NCBI GenBank assembly: GCA_964030785.1
Contig: OZ034971.1
Location: 45,306,004-45,370,003 of the forward strand
From: Siderastrea siderea
Lineage: Eukaryota > Cnidaria > Anthozoa > Scleractinia > Rhizangiidae
Length of the DNA: 64,000 bases
Direction of reading: 5' to 3'
The translations under genes were made by a program, and so were the position numbers. The notes beneath the pieces are model-generated. The model worked only from the letters and a program-made list of their open reading frames with translations. It did no database searches and was not told the origin of the DNA. Shown piece by piece: positions 42,409-53,300 of the stretch; position 1 is the stretch's first letter, and the number at the start of each line of letters is the position of its first letter.

Positions 42409-43623
42409 TCACACCGAATTTGGGGGCGGAATAGGATTTCTTCTTTTTGGGCACTGCAACATCGGGTGATCTTTGGTGCAGACCCGACACTTGTGACGGA
42501 CATTGAAAGCTTCTTGGTTGGATTTGTCGCAGGAACACGAACCGTAATAGTTCCACTGACGACAGGCTTTATCTGCTTCAGATTTGGCTGGTGTACGCTG
42601 GTGAGAAGATGACACTTGATGTGGAAAGACGACCGTGCTGGCGTTGGCATTGTGCTGGGAAGAACGAAGATCGGAATGTTTAAAAAATGTAACTGCCTTG
42701 TCGCGGATCTCGTCGGAGCTCGTCCATTCCAGGCGCCATAACTCGATTTGTCTTGCGATGTGCGAATGGAAAGCTCGCACACTCGACCAGGAGTAACTTG
42801 ACGCCTTCAGCATCAACAACTCAAGATAATTCAGCATGGCGGATTTTTGGGCTGTATCATAGGGTTTGATCATGGCTAAAAAACCCGCTACAAACTGTGG
42901 CAACTCGAGCTTATCATAATCAACATTAACAGAAGTGCTGTTACCTGGAGCAAACTCGTGTGGCCAGTCGATAGCGCGCTTCTTCTTCGTTTTGTCAACA
43001 GTCGCAGATGAAGTAGGAGTTTCGTCCGCCTGGCCATCAAGGGCAGCCCTGGGGGCGTGGCGCAAACGCAAAACTTCCAACTCCAGCGCGAGCTTCTCTT
43101 TCTGGAGCTGGACCAGGCGAATCTCATGATTAAGATCGCGTTCAGGGGAGGCTTGTGGAGATAAATTGGTCTTTGGAACGTTGCTTGATGGGGGAGGATT
43201 ATCAGCTTGCTGAGCTTGTTGAAGATGCGACGAAGGAGACGCCTCTTGTTCTAGATTGGAGAGACGTAAATCATTGAGCTGACTTTCGAGATCTGTATAC
43301 AGAAAGTCGGGGTCTAGAAGCTGGTGGCTTTGCTTAGAACTCGGACGTTTCGTTGTCTTTTTGGTGCATTTTCTCCCTGAGACATCGGACTCGGGAAACA
43401 GAGAGGCTGGAAAATCACTTTCGTCGTCTAAGCTTGCTAGATGGCGTTGGAAATCGGTATAAATAAAGTTAGGATCCCTCCTAACTGGTTTCGGCTGTCT
43501 GGTAGAGCGCCTTGGCGGAGTATTTGTTGAGGCTGAGGGATCTGCTTGAGCCATGAGAAAAGGAGCTTGGTCGATGAACGAAATTTGCTTGACCGCGATT
43601 ACAAGAGATTTTGACTGATTCAC
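42409..43623 (-). CDS. Gag-like protein of the Ngaro-like element
   Basis: 404 codons. The start at 43623 lies inside repeat X1; MAQADPSASTN (near 43551) is the more plausible start. Features: Arg/Pro-rich N-terminus (PRRSTRQPKPVRRDP), two related FIYTDFQRHLASLDDE / FLYTDLESQLNDLRL segments, a coiled coil (IRLVQLQKEKLALELEVLRL), a central gag-like region (FVAGFLAMIKPYDTAQKSAM) and C-terminal Cys/His motifs (ACRQWNYYGSCS, then HKCRVCTKDHPMLQCPKR). It ends at UGA followed by CUA. Confidence 0.85.
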   Translation of the reverse strand: MNQSKSLVIAVKQISFIDQAPFLMAQADPSASTNTPPRRSTRQPKPVRRDPNFIYTDFQRHLASLDDESDFPASLFPESDVSGRKCTKKTTKRPSSKQSHQLLDPDFLYTDLESQLNDLRLSNLEQEASPSSHLQQAQQADNPPPSSNVPKTNLSPQASPERDLNHEIRLVQLQKEKLALELEVLRLRHAPRAALDGQADETPTSSATVDKTKKKRAIDWPHEFAPGNSTSVNVDYDKLELPQFVAGFLAMIKPYDTAQKSAMLNYLELLMLKASSYSWSSVRAFHSHIARQIELWRLEWTSSDEIRDKAVTFFKHSDLRSSQHNANASTVVFPHQVSSSHQRTPAKSEADKACRQWNYYGSCSCDKSNQEAFNVRHKCRVCTKDHPMLQCPKRRNPIPPPNSV

Positions 43624-43707
43624 GCGTTACTTGTACAAAGATAATATAATGCTTATGACGCAATAACACTTAACAATTAACCATCCTCACCAGGTGACGA
43701 TTGACAC
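43577..43707 (-). repeat. Split direct repeat X1 (5' terminus)
   Basis: 131 bp matching 39197-39327 at nearly every position; overlaps the 5' end of the gag frame. Its outer edge, ttgacac at 43707, marks the element's 5' end. Confidence 0.92.
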
Positions 43708-43711
43708 TATT

Positions 43712-43962
43712 ATTTTGTTTGGAATGATATCTTGTGATAATTTCCAGACATAGTTATGCTGCATTACAAATGAAAGGTTAAAATCACCTTTGGAGTCTGT
43801 CATCACACCCTCTTTGACTGCTGAACTTTCCCCAGTAGTATCAGAAGGCCGGACTTCCCACTTCTCCCCATCAGGGACAAAAACAAAGACCGTTCCATTG
43901 TCACATGCTAGCATCGTCTCGTCTTTATCTATTTCCGTTCCATCCTCCAAGTTTTGTTTTTT
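43712..43962 (-). CDS. CIDE-N-like exon, cut by the Ngaro-like insertion
   Basis: The minus frame reads LEDGTEIDKDETMLACDNGT, VFVFVPDGEKW, matching the second half of CIDE-N/CAD domains ('EDGT.vd.eefl..l.dnTvf.vl..gekW'), then a Ser/Thr-rich linker and LSFVMQHNYVWKLSQDIIPN up to the element edge. CIDE-N domains mediate homotypic protein interaction. The first half would be on an upstream exon, not found with confidence (44017-44232 is open but unlike it). The reading frame runs into the retroelement. Confidence 0.45.
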
Positions 43963-44432
43963 ATGCTTTTAATATTAACAATCAAAAAACCTAGAAAACA
44001 CGAAATATAAAGTAATTTATTCATCCCAAATAATCTGCCTGCTTTTATTCGTATACAGCCAGTCTACAATTGCCTGAATTCCAAGTCTACAGAAAACCGT
44101 TTGCGATGTTCCAACGTTGGGGCATTTCCGTTCAGTTGATTCTCGTTCAGCCAGCTGACGAATGTCCACGCAGTTTGGAAATTTTATCGATCGAATTTCA
44201 CGTTGTTCTCGTACGTGACTGAAAGCATGCATGGATCGGCAAAAAGCAGCTTTTTATAAGCCCCTTTTCATAGCTTTTTGGTTATGGACCGAACAAAAAA
44301 CAATAAGTAGGTCATAAAAAGCAATTCCCACTTAGATATCAATACAAATAGGACCGCAAAAATGCGCAAGTTAATCATTAATATTTATAAGATGAAGCTT
44401 AAGTCATTCATTGATAGGTCAAGTCAGTGAGT

Positions 44433-44436
<4 letters not shown>

Positions 44437-44465
<29 letters not shown>

Positions 44466-45075
44466 GTTTATTAACGAAATCCACAGGGTGGCTCTTCCTT
44501 CGTTAAAACTACACACTGTTTACACTAAACAAATTGTGATATAAAAGTATTAAAAACATAACTAAGGAAAAAATTATATAAATATATTATGTGTACATAC
44601 TACTTATGAACGTTCATCTAGTTCTGAGTGTCCTTTGAAGTGGCAAAGTGTCCTTTAAGCAATCTAATAAATGTAGAAAAATCTTGGCATTGTGTAATGC
44701 TACTAGGCAATTCATTAAATAACTTGGCGGAGGTGTCTTGAAATGTTCCCGTTTCAATAGGAGTAACAAGTCTGATCACATTACTTGATCTAAGACATCT
44801 TACATTTTGTACAATATTTAACGGAGGTAGTAGGAAAGCCAGTCATAATTATAAATTGCCTTATGTACAAGTTTTAAGTGGTTAAAATCTCTCTGCTGCT
44901 CTATAGGTAGCCGGCCTAATTTTTGGATAACACTACAGTCATTTACATATCTTCCAGTGACAAAACTGGCTGCAGAAAATTGAACACGTTGAATGCGTTG
45001 CAGAAGAAAATTAGGTAAAGGATTAAGTACTGTATCGCAAGAATACAATTTGGAAAGAACGAGAGACTCCGCTAA
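44437..45075 (-). pseudogene. CR1/Jockey-type LINE 3' end with (ATT)n tail
   Basis: The frame 44818-45048 reads NPLPNFLLQRIQRVQFSAAS, VIQKLGRLPIEQQRDFNHLK, typical of the RT C-terminal extension; further codons toward 44640 continue in shifted frames. It ends in a plus-strand (AAT)8 run at 44439-44463, i.e. an (ATT)n 3' tail. 5'-truncated near 45075. Confidence 0.75.
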
Positions 45076-45671
45076 ATGTTTTTCTATGTTTATTTAAATG
45101 TATATTATATTTTAATATCAATACAATATAATTGAAAGTATACCTACCTTTTCTTACTAGACTTAAAAAATCTTCTGCTATAACAGCGTTTTTTAAACTA
45201 GAAAGATGGAGACACTTTACAGAGCATTTCAATTCGCAGCTTTGCATTGCTTCACTTCGCAATTCGCTTCGATCGATCGATCAAACAACCTTGACTTCTC
45301 CCATACATTTTTTGTACCCGGGACTGTAATTCGAGGGAGAAGTCAAGTTTTCGAAAGACTGATCATGGACTTCTATGCACTCCAGATTTAGTGTATTGCT
45401 TCTTTGAATTCATAAGTTACACTTTTCAAAGAGAAAGTGTCAAATATATTGATTCAGGAAGAAGTAGTTGGCTTTGAAATCCGATACAAACCTTTGAATT
45501 TCCCTCCAGCTTGCCCTGATTACCCATCATGCAACTGAGAGCGTGAACTGGTCTATTCCCCGGTCTGGGAAGCAAAGACCGTGATTCCTAGCTTATTCCC
45601 CGTCTACCGGGGAAACCAAAATGGAGTGAATATGAAGTGAAAGTCCCCGCATTACCCCGGCCATGCTCGAT

Positions 45672-45694
45672 GGGGGGGGGGGGGGGGGGGGGGG
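45672..45694. repeat. G23 homopolymer
   Basis: A run of 23 G residues; length is unreliable in any assembly. Confidence 0.95.
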
Positions 45695-45754
45695 TCCTGG
45701 GGTTTCAAATGACTGGTGGTTTATTTTGCCATGATGGGTAAATCATCATTTTAG

Positions 45755-45881
45755 GATTCAGCATTCACGAGTGCCTTGTGGCGAAGAACAGCGAAGGCAG
45801 GGAAACGATTTATTGAGAAAACTTCTGGCAGTTGACACTCTGCATAATCTGTCAATTCTGTCTCAAAAGAGACTAGAAGAA
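45755..45881 (+). CDS. Candidate plus-strand exon
   Basis: Acceptor cattttag, then QHSRVPCGEEQRRQGNDLLR and KLLAVDTLHNLSILSQKRLE, donor gaa|gtaagc. Followed within 100 bp by a LINE insertion in the intron. No family recognised. Confidence 0.35.
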
Positions 45882-45984
45882 GTAAGCTTAATCTTCTTCA
45901 ATGCGTATTTTTTCTATTCTTTGGAAGTACCAAATGAACAAACTCGACATTTTTATCTTGTAAACTTATCAATTACGCCAGAAT

Positions 45985-47291
45985 TCCAGTCCACTTCTTC
46001 AGTAAACTTGGAGGATTAAATTTCTTACTTACTTGTAACTATGATGTAAAATATTGCGAAAACTTAACGCGTTTTTACAGAGACATACTATCTTTCTTCT
46101 CCATCCTAAGGTCCCTTTATGAGGATGAAACGTGCAAAAGAGATTTGATTTTGTACAATAACAAAGAAATATTGATTGGTGGAAAGCCTTTTTTCATTAA
46201 GGAATGGTTCTCGAAAGGTATCAAATCGATTTGATAACTTTTGAGGAGCTTAAGGCTAGATACTCCCTAGAGAAAAGTTCTTTTCTGCATTTCTATCAAG
46301 TAGTTAGTGCTATCCCAAGCCACCTGTTAAATAAAGCAAGAGCTCCAGAAAATCTGCATAGCAAAAACATAGATGATGATGTGACATGTTTCCAACTAGA
46401 CGGCAGTGTTGCGATTAATCTAATGAAAGCAAAAGCAAGCGATTTCTACTGGCTTCTAATTAACAGATTATATAAGAAAGATCAAACAGGCCCAAGCCGG
46501 TGGAATAAAGCCATTCCAATGGAGAAGACAGAATGGTCCAAGATCTTCAAATCGACTTATAGAACTTGTAAGGAACCTAAATTGAAAGAATTTAGTTTCA
46601 AGTTTACCCACCGTATCATTGTTACAAAAAAAGAACTTTTCAGGTTTAAGATAAAACCTGATGGCAACTGTGTATATTGCGGGGAGCCAGATTCGATAGA
46701 TCATACTTTTCTAGCTTGCCGTTGTATACTGTCTTTTGTAGAGAAAGTACTAAAATGGTTTAACCTGGACAATGGCACTGTTTTCAGTTTAAATTCGCGA
46801 AAAATTGTTTTTGGTCTATTAAATGAATGCGGGCCGTCAGTAGCTAAATTAAATTATACTTTGCTCTTCTTGCGATACTATATTTACCAAAAGAAACTCC
46901 AGGAAGACTCATTGGTGCTCCAACATTATGTTAGTCAAATAAAATACAAATATTGGCTTGAAAAACTTTAAGCAGTTTTGTCCTTTTATTTCTTATCTAC
47001 CTTTACTTCCCTTTTTGCCTGTTCTGCTTTTCCTCCAGTACATGGGTTAACATTGCAAATAAATATACGTGATAGTATTGTATTATCTGTAATAAGTGTT
47101 AGAGTAATGAAGTATTATTATTGAAATGAAATTACCTTTCGTGGAAAGGAAGAACAAAACAAAACAAAACAAGAATAGCAAGATGTTTGTAAATTGTAAT
47201 CTAAGGTATTCTAGGCAGTGCAAGTAATGTTAATTATGATGTATCTGTACTCTGTTTGATTGTCAATAAAGGATTTCTTAATATAAAAAAA
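45985..47291 (+). mobile_element. 5'-truncated L1-type LINE with poly(A) and 14-bp TSD
   Basis: Coding starts abruptly at the 5' edge (KLGGLNFLLTCNYDVKYC) and runs through the ORF2 C-terminal region to 46971. A 3' UTR with aataaa-like signals ends in A9 at 47291. Direct repeats aattacgccagaat (45971-45984) and aattacgccggaat (47292-47305), with one mismatch, flank it, showing target-primed insertion. Confidence 0.9.
46020..46971 (+). pseudogene. L1-type ORF2 C-terminal domain
   Basis: Open frame (first methionine at 46204; similarity starts about 45990) including SFFSILRSLYEDETCKRDLI, ILIGGKPFFIKEWFSKGI and a C-terminal Cys/His motif CVYCGEPDSIDHTFLACRC. The endonuclease and RT are missing because of 5' truncation. 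C-terminus YKYWLEKL. Confidence 0.85.
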
Positions 47292-47459
47292 AATTACGCC
47301 GGAATGTTTAGAAAGATCGTTCTTTAATAATCTTAAGTTGCAGTAAGCATTTTCAGGCCAGTTGATGCTCTTACATGCAACTGAATTTTCATGAGTTGAG
47401 TTCCCGGTGTTTGTATTTAAAAAGTCACCATAGAAATAATCCGTATAAGCGGCATTGCA

Positions 47460-47960
47460 GCATTTCTCCGTAAAACTAAAATCTTAAATTAAGACGTTTT
47501 TTCGTCTTAGAGACTGGTGCCTAGATAAGATGCGCATTTGTCTTAGTTTAAGATGCGTCGTCTTATGTTGAGATGATAACTCGTCTGAAAGCAAGATGTC
47601 ACGTCTTAGTTTAAGTTTTGGTGAAAGACAAGGTTCGTCTTAATTTAAGATGAAAAATTGCCTTAATCAAGATGTAAGTCATCTTAATTTAAGATTGCTT
47701 GAACTTAATTTCAGTTGCCTGACATCTTAAACACGAGGTCCCTAGATAAGATGCGTTTTCGTCTTAATTTAATACTCAACTCGTCTTAGTTTCATGTAAG
47801 ATGTTTTTTCGTCTAAATTTAAGAGTGGTGGTATCTTACAGTGAAGGGATGTTTTCAACTCGTCTTTTTTTCATGTAAGATGTGTTTTCGTCTTAATTTA
47901 AGAGTGAAGGCATCTTGCAGTGGTAAGATGTTTTTCCTAGTTTTTCGATTCAATTCAAGC
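47460..47960. repeat. AAGATG / GTCTTA degenerate repeat
   Basis: Alternating 'cgtcttaatttaagatg'-like blocks in both orientations, about a dozen, forming imperfect inverted and direct repeats. A candidate decayed MITE cluster. Confidence 0.6.
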
Positions 47961-48199
47961 AGACCCTACCCATCCATTAAAACCTATCAATCCCAAATAT
48001 TATTTCACCGGAAGAATGTACTCCAAGCAATTAAGTTCTTTTTCAGTCAACATCAGTTTATTTTCTGATCTTTTAAACCAGTGATCAGAGGTTACACAAA
48101 TACACATATATGCATTGCTTTTACTATAACACAACTGGCACAATTAAAATCTTAATCTTGACATACGACATACTAAGACGTTTTGGTCTCAGAAATAGT

Positions 48200-48391
48200 T
48201 TAGTGCAATTGACGTGCTCTAAAACGTGCCCGTCTTCTGGCAGCGTAGGAACCAGGTGCTGGTTCTTTCCTTTTGTCCAGCATGGGAATCACATAGTTGT
48301 CTGGAAAGACTACATCCCATAATCCAGGTGATGTGGTGCTTCCTCGTTTTTTGGGCGAGTACACGTTCTGACGATAAAATGTTTTTCCCAT
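48200..48391 (-). CDS. Candidate small coding segment
   Basis: MGKTFYRQNVYSPKKRGSTT, WDVVFPDNYVIPMLDKRKEP, ending RRRARFRARQLH. Composition is plausible for protein but there is no splice or domain support. Confidence 0.25.
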   Translation of the reverse strand: MGKTFYRQNVYSPKKRGSTTSPGLWDVVFPDNYVIPMLDKRKEPAPGSYAARRRARFRARQLH

Positions 48392-49279
48392 TTTTCCACC
48401 CAGTAGTGCATGCAGTTATAAGTGTAGTTCTCGACTTTCACTATTTGATTCAATAACAATTTGCAGTCAAACTATTAGAACATACAAGATTCTATCACTG
48501 TGACACTGTTCACTAATGATATTAGTACATATTTCCAGATACTGTTCATAACTTCAGTGTAGTTGGATTTGTGTCCTTAAATTTTTGGAGCGTCAAATTT
48601 TGATCTCATTTATTGCTCTCTTATAAGTAGTTGTGTTTTGAGATCACCTCTTGCTCCTTATTTTGACTTTTTTCTTCTCTTTCCATCACTTTGAGGTGAT
48701 TTTCACAAGCCAAATCATCATTTTCTGGTAGATTCTAATCGCCCTTCCAGACCTGGCGGATTTCTTCTGTGATATATTGGTAAGTCAATCAAATTTCAAC
48801 ATCACTTAACAAAAAACCGATTAAATTATTCTTAAATCCAATGTTTATGTTTGAGTGGGAAATAATGAGATCTCCATAGGCCATCCCTATAAAATGTTCA
48901 ATTGTATCTTATATCTCTCTTTTGGAATTTGCTTCTGTCAGTTGGTTTAAAAACAATGACAAATAAAAGAAACTTAATTACAAATATATAATTCTAAGCA
49001 AGCCTTTGTGATCTAGTTATTCTCCATTTGGATGTGTTTCAAAACATTTATTTAAGGTTGGGACTGATTGAAATGTCAGTCACTTTAGGATGTGAATAAA
49101 GTGATAATTGCTTAACTTAGAAATCCACAGAAGTAGACAATGAAATAAAAAGTGATTTCCCAGTTCTTGATGATATTTGTTCAATCAGGCAATCAAAAAC
49201 GAAACACTGCATGGGACTGACCTTTATAACTTACATTACCATTAAGTGGTGAAAAAAACTTATTATTGTATTGAGTTAA

Positions 49280-49606
49280 TTAATTCAATTCCTTGTTTGA
49301 GAGGATGCCAATGGATGCATTTTGATATGTACTATATTTGGCACTTTTGTTGACAGGCATCAGCGTCACAAACTCTTGTAAGAAAAAAAAAGTTCCTGCA
49401 CATTCGTTTGGATATTCCAAGTCAAATATGAAATAGGACCCAATGAGCGCAGCAATTGCAGCTGATGACTCTTTAAAAGTCATCAGTGGAACCTTGTCAA
49501 TGACTAGGTTGATTGCCTCTGTGCAACCATTGGCAAGTGTTGTGGCCAACAGGAAGGGCTGTGCCCTTCCCTTTTTACTGCACAACTTGTTAAGGTCCTG
49601 GGGAGC
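49280..49606 (-). CDS. Micro-exon gene, last exon (conserved hydrophobic domain)
   Basis: Acceptor tgtccacacag, phase 0. Encodes APQDLNKLCSKKGRAQPFLL, TLANGCTEAINLVIDKVPLM, AAIAALIGSYFIFDLEYPNE, CAGTFFFLQEFVTLMPVN to a stop at 49280. The 'SYyvF.i.YP......FLQ.f' pattern recalls, from memory, the C-terminus of a multi-copy family of uncharacterised proteins in cnidarians and fish that may be transposon-linked. No known domain name applied. Confidence 0.6.
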   Translation of the reverse strand, partial: APQDLNKLCSKKGRAQPFLLATTLANGCTEAINLVIDKVPLMTFKESSAAIAALIGSYFIFDLEYPNECAGTFFFLQEFVTLMPVNKSAKYSTYQNASIGILSNKELN

Positions 49607-50232
49607 CTGTGTGGACATGAAAGAAATATCATTTCAGATTAAGTTGAGTACTTTTTCAAAAAAATATTTTTAAAAAGCAACTTCATCAACATTAGCAAAA
49701 TCTAACACAGATTTCAGAGTTTCTATTTTAATTACTGTGTGATTGATACAGTGGTTGATAGGTTTGACTGTAGTATATTAGGTTAAGAAATTATTACAGC
49801 CTCCTTCAGCAAAATAATTTGTTGCACACACTGTTGACAGAAAAAAGTTCATCATAAAGCAACCAAGTCAAAATAAAAAGTGTGCTTTCCTTTACATGAG
49901 TAAGTCAAGATGAAAGCTCATAAATTCAAATTTATCCTGAGAAAAGCTTGCATTGAAGAAGAAAATGATGAAAAATGCAGCTGTTACTGGGACATAGAGG
50001 TAATCAGGGGAGCTATCAAATTAGTTATGCTGACATCATACACATAAGTGGGATCTCGAACCATGCATTCAATCTAGTTAAAACTTTCATTTTCAAACTT
50101 AAGTTGAACACTAATGATATGGAAAACAGATGGTTTAAGTATTCTTATTGAAATCAAAAATTTGCAATAATGTACATCATTCATTCACTGATGGGAGTTC
50201 AAAACATTTTATGTATATATTGTACCACTTAC

Positions 50233-50324
50233 TTTCTTCATTTCCACCACATTGCTTGGATCCTTATGTCCTCTTTTTTTGGACATGATTTCAGGTGCAC
50301 CTAAGCAAACCAACTGCTTTAAAT
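50233..50324 (-). CDS. Micro-exon gene, penultimate exon
   Basis: Acceptor taatttacag; enters in phase 1 and leaves in phase 0 at aaa|gtaagt. Encodes DLKQLVCLGAPEIMSKKRGH KDPSNVVEMKK, with a basic patch. The 3.9-kb gap to exon 5 may hold missed exons. Confidence 0.5.
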
Positions 50325-53300
50325 CTGTAAATTAAAAATGGTATACTTGTTATGTTTGTGGCAAACACTGTTGACATTGTGATTGTTTGTAATAAAAGGT
50401 CATGATGAATTGAAGGTCAGTGTCACAGAGAGTGAGCCGGAAAGGTTGATTCAGTGGTTTTATAAAAACGTTTTTAGAGCCCTTTCAAGCGAGTGTGTCA
50501 AAACCAGAACCAAAGTTTATTACCCCAGCTAATCACAAAAAAACTAATTAACTAAATTTAAGGAACCTATCAGCACTTAAAGCAAAACATGGGAAAACAT
50601 GTGCACCAAAGGCAGTTGGCTGTGACTTTAAAATTTGTGTCTTACTGTTAATAAGAACGTGGCATGAGTTTTAGTAGAGCAAATTAGTAAAACAAAATGA
50701 AAGCAAACTACAGTTACTTAGACATTGAGCTTCAAACTGCTCTAGCTGTCATACTAATCACAGGATAATTCTGTTTTCAGAGTGGATGTGTTTGGTTGGA
50801 CTGATCATCGAGGTGGATCAAGGCAGGGGTAAGTTTAGTTGACTACTCCTGATCAGTACTGGTGATCATTAATAGTATTTTATAATGATGTTACTTCCTT
50901 ATGTGAATATGTTAAATATTTCAAAATGAAATGGTAAAACTGCACAGGTTAAACTCTTTCTTTTCCTTTGGGTCATTAGCATTTTGTCCAGTGATTGTAA
51001 AAGCATGAATCCCCATTAGACACAAGCTGATAACCAACTTGGTGCTGATTTTAAACCAATTGTATGGCGTTCATTACTGCTCAAAACACTTTGAGGACAT
51101 TTTGGACGTTCAAACACCTTTTTGACGTCTGATAGGTCATATTACAGTGCTTGGTATTACGACGTAAAATTCACGACGTAATCCTTGTACGTTTGACGAT
51201 ACGACGTAAACTAAATTAACTTCTGTCGTACAACGAAAATTGACTCTCGTTTACATGTGGATTGAACGTCATTCAGACCTCTTCCTACAGTACGTTGTAA
51301 AGATGAAGCTGTACACGTTACGACATAAAAATTAAAGTCATCTAAATTACGGCGTAATGTTACAGCAGCTTCGCGACCTCGTTTTTTTCAAGTTGTCAAT
51401 CAAATAAGGTTAACGCCGTAAACTAAATAATTTAAGTTGTCAATCAAATTAGGTTTACGTCGGGAAGTTTACGACGTGAACTTAATCAGTTAAAGTTGTC
51501 AATCAAACAAGGTTTACGTCTTACAATTTACGACGTAAACTTAATCAGTTAAAGCTGTCAATCAAGTAAGGTTTACGTCATAAAATTTACGACGTAAACT
51601 TAATCAGTTGAAGCTGTCAATCAAATAAGGTTTACGTCGTAAATTTACAACGTAAACTCAATCAGTAAAAGCCGTCAATCAATTAAGATTTCTTAATAGA
51701 TTAACAATTACAATGTTTAATAAGTTAATGTCAAAGTCTTAATAGCTTAACGATTAGAATGTTTTGGAGTAGGTCTTGATATCCATAGATTGGCTCCGTT
51801 CTATAAAATATAGAGTTTACTAGAAATTAGACTTGAAAAGTTAACATCTACAGTGCTTTAAAATAAGTTGTCCTCTTTTTTTACGTGTTTAATGCATGTC
51901 CTTTTAACACTTTTACTATGTGTTATTTTTAAGTGGATTCCGGATGAGTATTTCTGAGAAAATTCGAGTTATCCACCTCTGCCCCCCCCCCCTCCTCCCC
52001 AAAGTAAATGCAGGACGCAAGCGCTCGCCAGTCTCCATGAATCATTTATTCATTTTCTAACTGAATTGCAAATTGCGGGCGACATGATAAATAAAGCACG
52101 ATGCAGTATTTTTCTATTAAGCCAACAGATAAAGATTGTGTCATGGAAAACTCAACAGTTTAGGTACGTCAGCCAGTTTTCACAGCTGATTTCAGGCGAT
52201 GTTTGCAGAGCGTCAGAACTACTACTGAAACTATGGCGTTCATTACTGAACGGCTCTCAACTTTCAAATTTCAAACGATTCTTAACCTCTCGAAAATCAT
52301 TTACAAAAAGTCCCATCTTCATTCATGTACACAGAAAGCAGAAATGGAAGATATTAACGGTTTTTCAAAAATCTCACAACGATTTTTACAATTAAAGAAC
52401 TTGAAGCTGCGGTCTCTACTTTCACTTTAAGGTCATTCCCCCGAAATAAAATTTAATATATGATTTTTGTCAAACTTTCACACGTTGTTATCTATCGTGC
52501 AATGTTTTAAAATATAAAATAAAAAGAATAAGTCCCCATGTCCGTTTATGAGATATCGTTGTCTCAAGTTACCCCATAATTCCTTGCAATTTCGCCTAAC
52601 AATTAACTAACACGTGTTTATTTGATCAGTTTTCTCTACTTTCCATAGGAAGAGGAAACACATGAACAAAGCAAATCTTGAAACAATGTACAAGAAGTAA
52701 AATATCGAGATCAAGGAACAATTTACTATAAGTTTTATGCCAGATGCTCGAAGCATCAGACGAAATTGACTTAAACCTTCCTTACGTACGTGTTCTCGAG
52801 GTCGTGATTTCATCTCCGTGAGTAACGCGTTTCTAGTAATAATTTTTTTGCGAACATGTGTGTTTTTTTTCTAACTCATTGAAAAAAAAGACGATGAATG
52901 GTAGGCCAAAAATATTTGGAAAAAAAGATAGGTCCCCATGCTTGTTTAAGAGTAAATAACTGTTCTTTTCACTAGTGAGCTTAACCTCATAGGAAACCTA
53001 TTACTCCCTGGACGTGCGCGCGCGCTAATGATGCAACAAATCGTGCGCAGTAAGGATGCGTAATGCAATACAGGGGAATGAAAAGGCTCTTCAGTAAAAC
53101 TTTCCGTTTCTGATTCAATAATTGCACGTGCGTTATCGTGTGCTACGGAGTTGTGACATGTAAGCATTTTTAAATAAAAAATACTGTCGAAGTCCGACTT
53201 TCTTTACGTTCAAACGTTAATATAAAAATTTATAGAAGTTTTCCAAGAAAACAAAGCAAAAACTAAAATAATACTCCTTATAGCTAACATAGAGCTTGGG

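Larger units (their letters stand above)
39072..43707 (-). mobile_element. Ngaro/PAT-like tyrosine-recombinase retrotransposon, about 4.64 kb
   Basis: On the minus strand, 5' to 3': repeat X1 (43577-43707), gag, pol (RT-RNase H), tyrosine recombinase, repeat Y1 (39329-39429), X2 (39197-39327), a 24-bp gap and Y2 (39072-39172). This A1-ORFs-B1-A2-B2 order is the split direct repeat arrangement of Ngaro and PAT members of the DIRS order, which integrate as DNA circles by tyrosine recombinase. No adenine-methyltransferase domain (DIRS1/PAT) was seen, which favours Ngaro. X copies differ at very few positions (e.g. attatgac / attttgac), as do Y copies, so insertion is recent. Confidence 0.93.

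Noticed and set aside
39072..43707. LTR retrotransposon
   Set aside because: Repeats are split and out of LTR order, a tyrosine recombinase replaces DDE integrase, and no target duplication is seen.
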